This document shows positions 34,258-45,989 of a stretch of DNA of 64,000 nt, piece after piece; the stretch's first letter is position 1; each line of letters starts with the position of its first letter. The stretch is from Drechslerella dactyloides. Taxonomy: Eukaryota > Ascomycota > Orbiliomycetes > Orbiliales > Orbiliaceae. The notes beneath the pieces were generated by a model. That model did not search any database. It saw only the letters and a program-made list of their open reading frames with translations, and was not told where the DNA came from. The DNA lies in NCBI GenBank assembly GCA_020064725.1, contig JAGTWJ010000002.1, forward strand, positions 2,294,001 to 2,358,000, read 5' to 3'. The translations under genes were made by a program, and so were the position numbers.

Positions 34258-34843
34258 TCACGCCTTGCTTTCGCCGCCCGCCTTTCCTCTCGTTGGCACT
34301 TTCCACGGCATGCACACGATCTATACCATAGAACATATTAGCATCATATCCGATAACTAGCAGGTGTAACGGTGGAATGCAACTCACCTCTCCCTCGTTG
34401 AGAGCCCAAAAGTAGACGCCCATGCCGACAAGATAATACAGCGCCGGATTCGTCCCCTGGTACAACAGCACCGCGATGAGCGTCACTATCGGCAAGACGA
34501 CGAGCCGGGCCACGATACTCCTATGAAAGGCGGTGCCCGGAATGAGCAGTGGGAACGGATACTCCCACGCGAGCATGAAGAGACCCGCGAGGACGTTGAG
34601 CGTCTGCAGGGCCGGGATGGGCGTGACCAGCGGGTTCAGCGTTGTTGTCCACATATCCCAGAAGATCTTTGGCCAAAAGTATCCGTGGACGCCAGCTGCA
34701 ATTTGGTCTGCGATTCCACAATCGACTCGTTAGCTGAAGTTCATCGAGAATATATTGTATAGCAATTGGGCAAGGGCAAACTTACAGGCTGCAGCTGTCA
34801 TAACGATCAGACGGGCCAGATGGTTCTTGATGAGCTTGCCCAT
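34258..34843 (-). CDS. Four-helix membrane protein, NoxD/Pro41-like (DUF7727)
   Basis: Three exons (34786-34843, 34388-34707, 34258-34320) give 146 residues. It starts MGKLIKNHLARLIVMTAAAY and has four hydrophobic helices at about 10-33, 55-72, 88-106 and 112-126, with conserved-looking FFW-type loop GYFWPKIFWDM and YYLVGMGVYFWALNEGE. The tail is a short basic/Pro segment (MPWKVPTRGKAGGESKA). Size, helix number and tail resemble the mould ER protein Pro41/NoxD, reported as an adaptor of NoxA and a candidate p22phox counterpart; I am judging from memory without an alignment. The alternative is an unrelated DUF7727 protein. It points away from the NADPH oxidase gene 5.7 kb upstream. All joins keep phase, with branch sites GCTAACG and GCTAATA. 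Confidence 0.68.
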
Positions 34844-35488
34844 TTTGATTTATTTCTTGATGTGATTGATATTTGATATTATATTACCGTCCGGAAAAGA
34901 CGGGTTCCTTTTCTAATTTTTGTTGACGTTGCTTTCCTTGTCGACACAGTCGATAGTCCCGCTTGCCCGCCGAGTTGAAAATGTTGAAATGTACGAAGAG
35001 AAAGAGTGAACGGTCTTCCTGGATCCCGCTATATCGTTCCTGACGAAATATGGGAATAATAATCTATCACCTGGCCTTAAATGAAAGAGTTTAGAAAAAG
35101 AGAGCGAGTGACAAGGCTTGTCAAAATAAAATAAAAAACTGACGAACTGCAAGCAGGCAAGCGAAGAGGCAAAGCAGCTGCGGAAGCGAGGCCCAGGTAG
35201 CTCGTTGGAGCGGCGGGGTGGATATGTATGTATGTGTGTGGGTGTGTGTGGATAGGTACTCGATGTACGGTGTGGTTGAACAAGGCACGAGCGACAACAG
35301 TATACAATGTAACTATGCCGCAGGCAGTATGTTCGTACGGGGAAGCAACCACCAAGGAAAAACCCCAAAATACCATCGGGAAGGTCGGACGGTTATATGG
35401 AGCCCTCATCCAAAAATAAAAGCATGGAACGGATGGAAGACAGAGAAGAAGCAAAACGATAGGCTGGGAAGACACGACAGGCTGGGAC

Positions 35489-35525
35489 CACGACACCACG
35501 ACAAGACACGACACGACACGACAGG
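35489..35525. repeat. ACACG/CACGA-type simple repeat
   Basis: Imperfect tandem of CACGACA units (CCACGACACCACGACAAG, then ACACGACACGACACGAC), flanked by three copies of ACAGGCTGGG. Low-complexity intergenic repeat. Confidence 0.7.
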
Positions 35526-38500
35526 CTGGGCTGGGATCTCATGCCGCTAGCTTAGTCGCTGGTGCTGGTGCTTCTTTCCCTCCGCGCTGCGGCCTAGACG
35601 ACATTGCGGTGATATTTGGGCTATGCAAGGAAGCTTAAGCACGGCGGTAGGTACCTGGGCACTCGGCTTGGTTGCTTCGTGACCTCTCGCAGCACGAAGG
35701 CAAGCAGCATTAGGCCATTTTTGGCATATAAATCTCTGTGATTGCCCATTGTGCCAACCCCCCGGCGCTTGCGGTGGGGGCCCGATTTCGTGCATGAACG
35801 AACAATAGAATGGGTGGAATGGTACGGACAAACTGGACTAGAGAACTGAATTGCACTGGACTTACCCGTTGACAGTGGTGCTAGCGATAGGGCAAACCGT
35901 AAAGTTACGCCACCAGGACTAGGGACAGAAAGAATATTTCCGATTTGTAAGAAGCCGAAGAGCAATCACGCGGAAAGACCAGCAGTAGAAATGAGCGAAA
36001 TGCAGTATTTTTTCGTTTATCTTTTTTTAAAATAGAAATAAAAAAATAAAACTCAAAAGAAAAGAATAAAAAAAATCAGATGACAAAAAATGAAAGTGTC
36101 GAGGAATGGAAGAAAAAATAGAAGTTTGGTCGAGAATGAAAGAATACCAGGGAGAGCAAGCTCTACAACCCGATCTGTCCGTGCCAGACAAGACTACGAA
36201 AGGAACCGACGAAAGGAAGGGAAAGAACCTGTCTGTCCTGTAGCGCAGTAAGCAAAGCTGCAGAGATGGGGAAAGACCGGGCGAAAAGAAACGGTGAAGA
36301 GCAGACCCGAGATTAGTTATATTCTCATGATGGCTTGCAGCCTGCTTCTGCCAGTTGCAGCGCCCGTTTAAGCGCTTGACATGCCTGCGACAGGCTCTTG
36401 GAGGCATGCGGCCCTCCCATTGGCCAGCAGCCGGGATGAGACATGGATCGCGGGGAGGGGTCGACAGCCAGCCAGGCCCTGGCCTGCGATCGGTGTGCCT
36501 GCCGGGGTCCATCTCAGGCAGAGACAGCAGGAGTTTCCATTGGTGTTTTATCGCGGCCTCAACCAAGAAGCTTCATTTGCACGAGCACTTGCTCCACCCA
36601 CCCGCACCTACCAAACAGCGACGGTCCCGTGGTGGTTGCAGCGGACGCCGAAGCCACGGCTCCAGAATGCCGTGCTGGCATCGCTTTTTATAAATCTCAT
36701 GTGCAAACCGTAGATTTCGTGGCTCATTTCGCTCTCGCGGGCCGGGTGAGCTGTTTGCGGTTTGTTCAGCTGGCTGGTGTGGACGCCATCCGAGCGTTCG
36801 TGATGGATGCTGCCCGCTGATTCGCTTGCCGGACCAACGTTAAATGTTAGCCTGCACGTCATTACTTCATTTTCATGACTCGGGCGGAGACTTACAAGCA
36901 CCACTGTCGTCGTATACTCCTATGTAAGTATATTTCTCGCGGGCTGTTTGCTTCTGCGCAGGCCGTGCCGATACGTGCGAACTTGAACCCAGGGAAGCTC
37001 CACAGTGAGAATTTGTTTCCTGCCTCTAGCTTCCGCCGTAGCAGACAGACGGCATTTGGAGCCGCGATTCACCCGGCACCGCCCTCATCGCTGGCTGGCC
37101 CGGCGCATGTGCTGACGAGCGGTGAACACTCGAGTGCGCTGGTTGAGCTTTGGCGAAACGCGGTCTGGAGCAGCAATCGTTTGGAGCAGGTCGCTCGTTT
37201 CACAGGGCCGGCAAACGCTCCCAGAACACCATCACGGCCGGATAACTAACGCGTGACTGGCCTGTCTGCACCTATCCCACGTTTGCGTGCCTGGCCTTTT
37301 ATCAGGTAGCGAGAACGTGGTTTCGGAGAGCTGCGTCGAGCTGCGTCCCATGTTGCTCATATAATTGTGTCACGGCGGTCTGAAATTTGCTTGCTTGCAG
37401 TTCTGCAGACATCGATCAGGGGCAGTGGGGATAACGTTTTCTCTATCGTGATATATCAGAAACGGAGAGGTCTGCGCTGCAGCAATATATCTCCATCGTG
37501 GAATCCTCGATCACGCCCCCGCTTGAAACGGAAGGACCCCAGCAATGGCAATCACCCAGGCCATCTGACCCGAGGCCTTGGCCCGGCCGAAGGCTTGCTG
37601 GCATGCCAGCCTGCTGGCTCTCGCGATTGTTTAGCAAACCCGAGCTATTGAAATCCGGATGGTTACAGAGAACGGGGCCGATGTCGTCGATTTTTCTCCA
37701 CCCATCCATCCCTTTCGCATCTCTCGCATTTGCATGCATTCACGAGAGGCGGATGGGTGGATGTCTCCACACCAACCTATAGCCGTCCTCGATATTAGAT
37801 TGGCTGTCGCAGCTCGCCGCGGATGCCCGTCTCTTGTTATTCTTGGATCCGGCAAGGACCAGGGTGGGCCGACTGTCATCGTATTCGACGACCAAAGTCA
37901 CTCGATCTCGACATGATCATGGCTCCATTCTCGATCTCACTCTGCTCTCTCTCGAGTTCCGCTTGCGAGATCCTGCACAGCAAATTGGTCGTCGTAGCTG
38001 GCGCTGGCCGCTGGACACTGTCTCGCGCGTAGCCTCCTTTTCCTTCGAGTTTCGCGCCCTTGGTACGAGATGCAGGGCTTATGCATCCTTATTTCATGCT
38101 GCAGCAACCAATGCTCGAGCTCGATAGCTCCCTGCGCAGCCAGCTCGCCCAACCGGCAGAATTAAAGATCGCGATCTGGAGATATTAAAGTTGGAAGCAG
38201 CTAGACACCGTCGTCGCTAAGTGCGCCACGAAGCGACATGACCCACGATCTCCCCTGGAAGGTTTCCCAACTGGGACTTCTGTTGGATAAGCTGCAGCCG
38301 ACCATCTGACCACTGACGGCCGGCTTTTCGCTCCGTCGACACCGGCCTCGCAAATTACAAATTTTTTTCATTCCTTCTCAGCAAAATTCCAACAGTGATG
38401 CTAATTATTGCGGCCAGTCGGCTCAGTGTATGTCGGAGCAGAGAGGATCGATCGGGTGTCATATCTTGGTTCCTGGGTTCGAAGACATGTCGTTGAACAA

Positions 38501-39220
38501 GCGACAGGGGCTGCCGGATCGGTGATTGGCTGCTGGCGAGAGACTGGCGCAAGTCTTAGCGCTTAAAATAGAACTCGACGTTTCTTCTTTCCGTCGTCCA
38601 CGCCCTCGTGCCCCGGGGATTCGCCGTCTGCAGGCCGCCATGTTTGCTGGAGCATGGGGGAGGCTCGAGGAGGAGGACCCACAGGTACGCCTTCATCAAA
38701 AGTTGCGAGCTGTTGGACCTCGGACTCGCTTCCGGAGGGTTGACGTTTCTGATGCAGCCATTTTTGCAATCAAACATGCAAATTCGCATTCCACGATCGA
38801 TGATGAGTGATCAAGCCATCATCATGGGCGGATGACCTTACACGCGGTCTGCATTGATCTACGGAGCTGGGCCAAATTGCAATCAAGAAGTCTCCACCCG
38901 GCCAGGCCGCCGAGATGCAAACCGCATACGAGATCCAGTCGATCACGCGCTCGCAATGCCGTGGTGTTCATATTGGCATTGCTCTTGGAAGCTTGGAAGC
39001 TCTAGCTTCCACCTCGCCCACCCGTGATGGCCGTGGACTCGACAAATCACATCTGGCCAGATCGATCAAGTTTGGTGATGCGATTTGCCTGCATGCATGT
39101 GCATAGATGCAAGTGCGAATGAAAAAACTTCGATGCCGGGCGGACACTCCGCCGGAACACTCGAGCGCTCGAGCGCTTACCTGGATGATGCCGAGCGCAG
39201 CTGTCCGAGAGAGAGCTTGC

Positions 39221-39223
<3 letters not shown>

Positions 39224-39254
<31 letters not shown>

Positions 39255-39258
39255 AGCA
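39224..39258. repeat. AGGAGC hexanucleotide repeat
   Basis: About five tandem AGCAGG units in intergenic DNA. It produces artificial poly-Leu or Glu-Gln open frames on both strands. Confidence 0.8.
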
Positions 39259-40581
39259 GCAACGGCGTCTAAAACACATTCATGGCATGCAGCATAAAGA
39301 CGGATGCGAATGGGGCGTCCGTTCGTCTTGAGGATCGGAGATCGACCGAGAGAACCGCAGCCATCGGCTCGATCGAGAGAACCCCTTTCGCTCGCAATGT
39401 TTGTACGATCGATGGGCCGAGACGAGAATGATATCATGCACCCGCATCGTGAATCCGATCGGGTTCCACAAGATGATTAAAATGTCGGCCGGCCTGCGGC
39501 TGAGTGTGTCAATGCGTTTCGCGACGTGCTGACAAGAGTCGTTTGATGGACGCCCGCGAGAAATCGCGCAGATGTTTCGTTTTGAGATCGCGGGCGGGGC
39601 GAAATCGACGGACGGTGCTGTTTCCAGGAAACACTCTCCGTCTCACTTGCAATATCGCGGCCGACTATTGCGCCCCCCTCCTTCGAGGCACTCGCTTAAG
39701 CAGGAACCGTAACCACGATCGATAGCTTGGGCCAGCTCCGCCCCCTTCTCTGCCCTCACCGCCCTTTTTCTTCAACTTCTCGAAGACCGTACGGTGCTTG
39801 CGTACCGTGACTGTCTCACCGGGGGCCCTGCCTCATGCGCTGTGCGTCTGGCCACGGTTTCGAACCGCCCCGGTGGGTCTGCTCCACTGGCAGCCCGCCG
39901 TTTAGCGCTGGGCCTGCGATCAAGCCCGAATCACTTATCTTGGAGCCGGTCTCCGCACGCCAGGCGGTGAAAAGAGCTTCTCTCTGGCTCCTCTCTCTTC
40001 TCCTCCTGTCCTGTCCTCACCACTCGGCCCAGCCTTGGAGTCTTGTCGTGCGTCCGCCGTTGTAAGGGCTTAGGCTGTGCCTATTCCACATTCATTCTAA
40101 TTCATCTTCGTCGGTTTGTCTTTTTTTATTCATCAGTTCACTGTCGTCTGTCTCTTCTTGTTTTTCTTTTCTTGGGACGACAAGGGCAAGCTACATGTAC
40201 GCCGTCCGGACGCACTAGTTTTACCTTCCTGTGGTTTCTTTCTTTCGAGGTCACGAATACTTTTGGTTTAAACCGCCAGCACATCCCTTCCTACCCTAGT
40301 AGTCCGCTCTGTATCTTCCCTTAGGATCAAGCGTGTGCTGCTGCAGTTGGGATTATTATACATACAGCCGGCTGGTTATCCACCTGGTTGGAACTGTTGA
40401 TTTCAAACATTTCGATATTCTTCCAGTCTTCTCCAACGTCTCGCCGCCTGGGTTCTGCGACCTCGACTGTACATATCCCGCTTCTGTTGCTGGACAACGG
40501 AACGTCAGCCACAGTATTTCCCCTCTTATAATTTAATACGACGCCCGCCCGTCAAATCCCCGGCTGTATCAAGACGCCAAA

Positions 40582-42394
40582 ATGCCGGACAAGCAGGAGT
40601 CGCGATTCCATCGCGAGTTTATGAGCAAAAGGCTGTTTTTCTGGATATTCTGGTACGGCTCGCATTGGGGCCTGTTCGCATACGGATGGTAAGTTGCAAC
40701 CTCACCACCACCACTATCTCGATGCTCGCCCTCTATGTTTTATAGTATCTGACGAGGCACGATGACAGGATGAAACAAGCCGCCGACGACCGGCTGAAAT
40801 TGCTCAATGGCCTCAAATTCTCGGTCTGGATTTCTCGTGGTGCTGGTTTGGTTCTCGCCTACGACTGCGGTCTGATATTGCTCCCCATGTGCCGCAACAT
40901 CCTGCGAGTCGTCAGGCCGAAGATTAGATGGTTGCCTTTGGATGAGTCGCAATGGTTCCACCGACAGGTTGCCTACAGCATGCTCTTCTTCACCATCGTC
41001 CATACCACCGCCCACTACGTCAAGTAAGTTGATACTCATTCATTCATTCTGGTATTGCGAGGGCGCAGCTTTACTGACGAGATACGTCCTACAGCTTCTT
41101 CAATGTCGAGAAACTCCAGGCTAGGCCTCTCACCGCGCTGCAGATCCACTACGGTGACGCCGGCGGTATCACCGGCCACATCATGCTCCTCTGCATGCTG
41201 CTGATGTACACCACCGCCCACCACAAGATCCGCAACCAGGCCTTCGAGGTCTTCTGGTACACGCATCACCTGGCATTCATCTTCTTCCTAGGACTGTACA
41301 CCCACGCCACCGGATGCTTCGTCCGCGACACCCCGCAGCCGTTCTCCCCGTTCGCGGGCAAGGATTTCTGGGGCCACTGCATCGGCTACCAGTCCTGGAG
41401 GTTCACGCTGTTCCCCGGCGCCATCTACTTTTTCGAGCGCATCTACCGCATGATCCGGTCCCGCCGCGAGACACAGATCACAAAGGTCATCAGGCACCCG
41501 TACAACGCCATCGAAATCCAATTCAAGAAGCCGTCGATGAAATACAAGGCCGGTCAGTGGCTCTTCATCAACGTCCCATCGATCTCGCGCTTCCAATGGC
41601 ACCCGTTCACCATCACCTCCTGCCCGTCCGACCCGTACATCTCAGTCCACATCCGCCAGGTCGGCGACTTCACCACCGAACTCGGCGAGAAGCTCGGCGC
41701 GGGGAAGAACTCCAAGGCCATGGAAATGTCCAATCTCGACCCGGGCTCGATGTTCGAAATCGCCCTGCGCAACGGCGCTCAGATGCCCGCTCTCCGCATC
41801 GACGGACCCTACGGAGCCCCCGCCGAGGACGTCTTTGAAAACGAAATCGCAGTCCTCATCGGCACGGGTATCGGCGTCACGCCGTGGGCATCAATCTTGA
41901 AGAGCATCTGGCACAAGCGACAGGGACCCAACCCGCCGACCCGCCTGCGCCGCGTCGAGTTCATCTGGGTCTGCAAGGAAGTCTCCTCCTTCGAGTGGTT
42001 CCACACCCTGCTCTCCTCGCTCGAACGCCAGTCGCAATCCGCCGGCGGCACGGCCGACAACGACTTTTTGCGCATCCACATCTACCTGACCGCCAAGCTG
42101 GACGCGGACACCGCCCAGAACATCGTCCTGAACTCCGTCGGCGCCGAGCTGGACCCACTCACCGAGCTGCGGTCGAGAACAAACTTCGGCCGGCCGGACT
42201 TCAAGAGGCTGTTCGGCGCCATGCGCGACGGCATCCTGGACCAGACGTACATCAGCGGCCTGGATCACAGCATCAAGTCGAAGGTCGGCGTGTACTTCTG
42301 CGGGCCGAACGTCGCTGCGCGCTCCGTCAAGCTGGCCTGCCGATCGGTATCCAGCGAGACCGTGCAGTTCTCGTTCTGGAAGGAGCACTTTTAA
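40582..42394 (+). CDS. noxA: Superoxide-generating NADPH oxidase, probably NoxA
   Basis: Membrane flavocytochrome that passes electrons from NADPH through FAD and two haems to oxygen, making superoxide for hyphal fusion and sexual development. Exons 40582-40688, 40769-41023 and 41095-42394 give 553 residues. The N-terminus has six membrane helices with haem His in WFHRQVAYSMLFF, VHTTAHYV, YTTAHHKIRNQ and FWYTHHLAF. FAD motif WHPFTITSCPSDPYISVH is followed by the NADPH motif GTGIGVTPWASIL at about 377-389, VEFIWVCKE and YFCGPN. It ends in the family-typical FWKEHF. There is no EF-hand, so it is not NoxC/NOX5. Length without a 40-residue N-terminal extension favours NoxA over NoxB, but phylogeny should decide. 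Joins GW-MKQAADDRL and HYV-NFFNVEK are clean. Confidence 0.93.
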
Positions 42395-45300
42395 AGTGTT
42401 CTTCCGCGAGTGTTATGTCATGTCTTCGTTCCCTTGCTTGAGTTTTTTCTCCAGTTGCGTATTTTGTAGTCACGCCTACCATATATATTATATATAGTTC
42501 TCGTCGTTTCTCACGGTGTTATCAGCGAGCTCCTTTTCGGTTTTCAGCCATGGTGATTTTCAAGGGCAGATATCCTGTAGTTTTCTTTTATTTCTTTACT
42601 TCTTTTTCTCTTCTACCACTTTCTTTTCTTCATTTTTTTTTTCTTTGGCCATTTTTACCCCTCATACTTCCAATTATCACGGCGCGGAAACGAAAGTTTT
42701 TCTATCCTTGCCTGAGTCATGACCTGGTTAGCGCTGTAGTCAGCCTAGCTACCTACCCAATATACCCCGATAAACTTGTCACCCATCCTCTCGATCGCCA
42801 CTCCCCCCACCTCCTAGAATTTCAAACCTCGAAGCGCTTGTTTCCAACTACGCAGCGTTACTGAGCTCCGGACGCCGGACAGGTATGTGGCCCCGCCGGG
42901 GCCCGCCCACGTCTCGTCTCGGATGCAATATCACTTGTAGGAATAGCTTGAACGAATCAACAAAAAAACCTAGTAGTCAAAAAATCAAATATCGAACTTT
43001 GTAGCATATACGTATCGTCTGTACACACACATTCACCGCGTGAGTTGCCGTCCAGTTGGCGTGATTACATGCATGCGGTTGACAATATATCGCAAGGCGC
43101 TCCGTTGTAATGCAGTCAATGCGCCGAGCGTCGATCATTCACATCCCACGGAATGCGCGCGTGCATGAAGCACTGAAATCACGATCTGTAACCGCTATAT
43201 AGTACTGACATCATCTCTCCTGATATTGATTAATGCTGCGGATATCAGATATCCTTACTCACATATGCATAATCAATCCTCACACCGAGGTTTGTCCCGG
43301 GTATCATGTATATCACCCTTCCCCACCGTTTACCGTTTACACCAACGTCCCGAGACTGCAATCACACACATGCGCACAATTACAAGCAGCCTGGAACGCC
43401 AAGTGGAAAATGTAAATACCCCCGTAACGAGGAAATCCCTCTGCGTATAGGTATCCAGCGTATATTACCAGGTAGATATGAGTTTCTCCTGTTATAACGT
43501 TACCCATACTACATACATGTCGACTCGGCACGAACATGACACTCGACACGAGCTCATGCATGCATGCAGCCAGCGGCACATGCAGCCTGCAGCCGTGTGA
43601 GGAACCGGTATCAGCTTGCATCTTGTGCCACGGTACCACATGGCGCCTACACTCGTCGCACAAGCGCAAACATTCGTCTGTGCTGAGAGCTATTTTCTTC
43701 ACTGCACGGCCGGCCAGGCCGCCGTGTCGATGATGCCGTCCGTACCTTGGCCACGAGCGATACATTGTATTTGGGATTTTCGAATCGAGTGTCTGAAACT
43801 CTGTGTCTGATATACGTATCTTTCGATACGGGTATCCGGGTAGGCGACGCGACTGCTGAGACCGAAGCCTCACAATTGATATCGTGCCGGAAATGCCAGA
43901 TTGATACGTACGCACGGTCCGATTCGGTTGCATGCACGCTCGGGTTCAAGTGTCAGGTGTAACGGTGTTTCCGGCTTTCCGTCAGCTTTCTTAGTACATG
44001 TATGTACAACTGTGAAGTCGGAGCTTCAGCCGTGTGAAATGCTTCCAAGTGAGAACCTATGCGGTGGGTGCAGCTTAGACAAGTGCAGCTGGTGAGTTAT
44101 TTGCTTGTACGTGCTGTCATGCGTCCCGCTTGTATCCCCAACACGGACGGTCCAAAATCCAACAAACTCGGTTGACTCCGGCCGGCCAAGTTGGAACTTG
44201 ACTGGTTTCTCCCCGTCAATGCAACTTTGGAATAAGGTTTATTATTTTGAGCTCGGTGTAAGGTCGTATAAATGTTGGCTCGTTGCATGCCCACGGTAAG
44301 CTTCCAGACGGCCATCTATATAACCCACACTTAATTATATATCTAGTAAAGCCGCACCTCGGTACCGAACGGCACGGACGACCGCGAGAAACGCATGGAA
44401 GTTTGGCACCGTTGGCACCGTTGGATGTCGTGTTTTACCGACATGTATATATCAAATAATCAATATGTGCATCTATATTTTCCACAGCTGCATGCATAAA
44501 TACAACATACGCGACCAACAACCTGACAAGTGTGCGAAGTTTTCGAATTTGACGTCTTAGGATTCTTCTGAAAAGCTGCCAATCGTTATGCGTGCAGTTC
44601 ACCTTGTCTATAGCCAACGGCGAGGTTGATCATGCCTGCTCCACCATCACCGTTATGTTCCGACAATGCACCCGACCAATGCCCGAGTGTAATGCCGAAC
44701 GCCGCAAAATACCCAACACTCACTTTCCCGCTTCACGCATGATCCTAAAGATCTAACTAACAGCCTGACTCTGGGAGTTCAAGGCTTAGGACAGAGCTAG
44801 AGTTGGCTCTTTGCGGCGAACCGTTCGAACATCAACGAATACCTTCTTGTTGATGGATCTTCACCGGCATGAACATTCTCCATCGAAGCGACCAAGTATG
44901 AACTACCATATTTCTATTGTGCCGATGCACAGTTCACGTAACCGTAGGAGGCGACATCTGATCGACCAAGGTATACCTATAGACTACTGTATGTTTCATG
45001 TACGCGTTATACACAAGCTGCACCTCAAAACCGCATGTACAGTTATGCAGGGCAGAGTAACGACTAGAACTCGAATCTAACGTTATAACGGGTTCAGCTC
45101 CGGCATTGATTGATATCATTATTAGTATTAGCTACTACTAGAATATCATCCCTCGGTGGTAGTAACATATCGATGGAACTTTAAAGCCTCCTTTATGAGT
45201 CTGAGCCCCGTAACGCCGATCTATCACGACCCTGTAACCCTCCAACAGACGCCAAGAGTGAATGTTGTCTATCACAGAAAACAGTGCCACGAGGGTAACG

Positions 45301-45989
45301 TCGGTATGAAAAGCTAACAGCCAGAAAAAAGTCTAGTAATTTCGTAAAAAGAAAGAGTCTCAAGCAGTGCATCCATTTCAAAGTCTCAAACCTCTAACGT
45401 GCGCGGCACCGCAGTCTAGAAAACAATTTTTCGCATCAAACAAGCAACGAATACGTAGCATTTAGCAAGTTAACGCATCTAAAACCCTTTAGAGAAGCAG
45501 TTTCGCGCAAAGAAAGAATACGAGTGTTGTCAGGAGCCCGCCGTCATCATTACCGTTGCCGGCACTAAGGTATAAACGCCTCCGTAAAATGATAAGATTT
45601 TCAAGCAACCGAGAAAAAAGAACCTAAAGAGTTCACGCACCTAACACCATGATAATGCCACGAGTGAAACAATAAAACCGTGGATTTTGGATAGAAAAGA
45701 CGTTAAAACGAGATAAAGCATATAGACAAGAAAAAAGGAGGAACAAACACCCTCTCTAGATGGTAGTAGCACTTATCATGATAAAGCCTGGAAGAAGCCT
45801 GGAAGAAGCCAATACTGCCAGATTATTTGTACGACGGAACCTTGGGTGGCTGGGGGGCGATGTTGAGATATCAAAAACCTCTTCTGAGAAAATGTTGCCG
45901 TCGAAGAAACGCCGAGATGGCAAAGGAAGAGAGACGAAAACTTGTCGGGGAAGTCGGTACATTGAAATGATATCTGGCTGTTTCGTCTT
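42395..45989. other. Convergent gene-poor region
   Basis: About 3.6 kb between the 3' ends of the NADPH oxidase (+) and the SNF2/RING gene (-). T-rich right after the oxidase gene (42570-42660). A CATGCATGCATGCAGC palindrome run occurs at about 43555-43570. Open frames are short and mutually overlapping. Direct duplicate GCCTGGAAGAA at 45785-45806. No gene supported. Confidence 0.5.

Larger units (their letters stand above)
34844..40581. other. Long divergent intergenic region between Pro41-like gene and NADPH oxidase gene
   Basis: About 5.7 kb without a supported gene. Open frames are short, overlap on both strands and lack family features. A-rich tract at 36000-36120, CACGA-type repeats at 35489-35525 and AGGAGC repeats at 39224-39258. 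From about 39750 the sequence becomes C/T-rich, as in long mould 5' leaders, up to the NOX start codon at 40582. It probably holds a large regulatory region for one or both genes, or an unseen non-coding transcript. Confidence 0.5.

Noticed and set aside
23341..39258. Simple repeats considered as CRISPR-like or minisatellite arrays
   Set aside because: Units are 4-6 bases with no spacers; ordinary microsatellites.
39845..39860. GGTTCGAAACC on the minus strand, matching a tRNA B box
   Set aside because: No A box at the right distance, the T stem does not pair fully and there is no acceptor stem; not a tRNA.
40582..42394. NADPH oxidase as ferric reductase or NoxC
   Set aside because: Ferric reductases lack this exact FAD/NADPH set and the FWKEHF end; NoxC would have an EF-hand extension, absent here.
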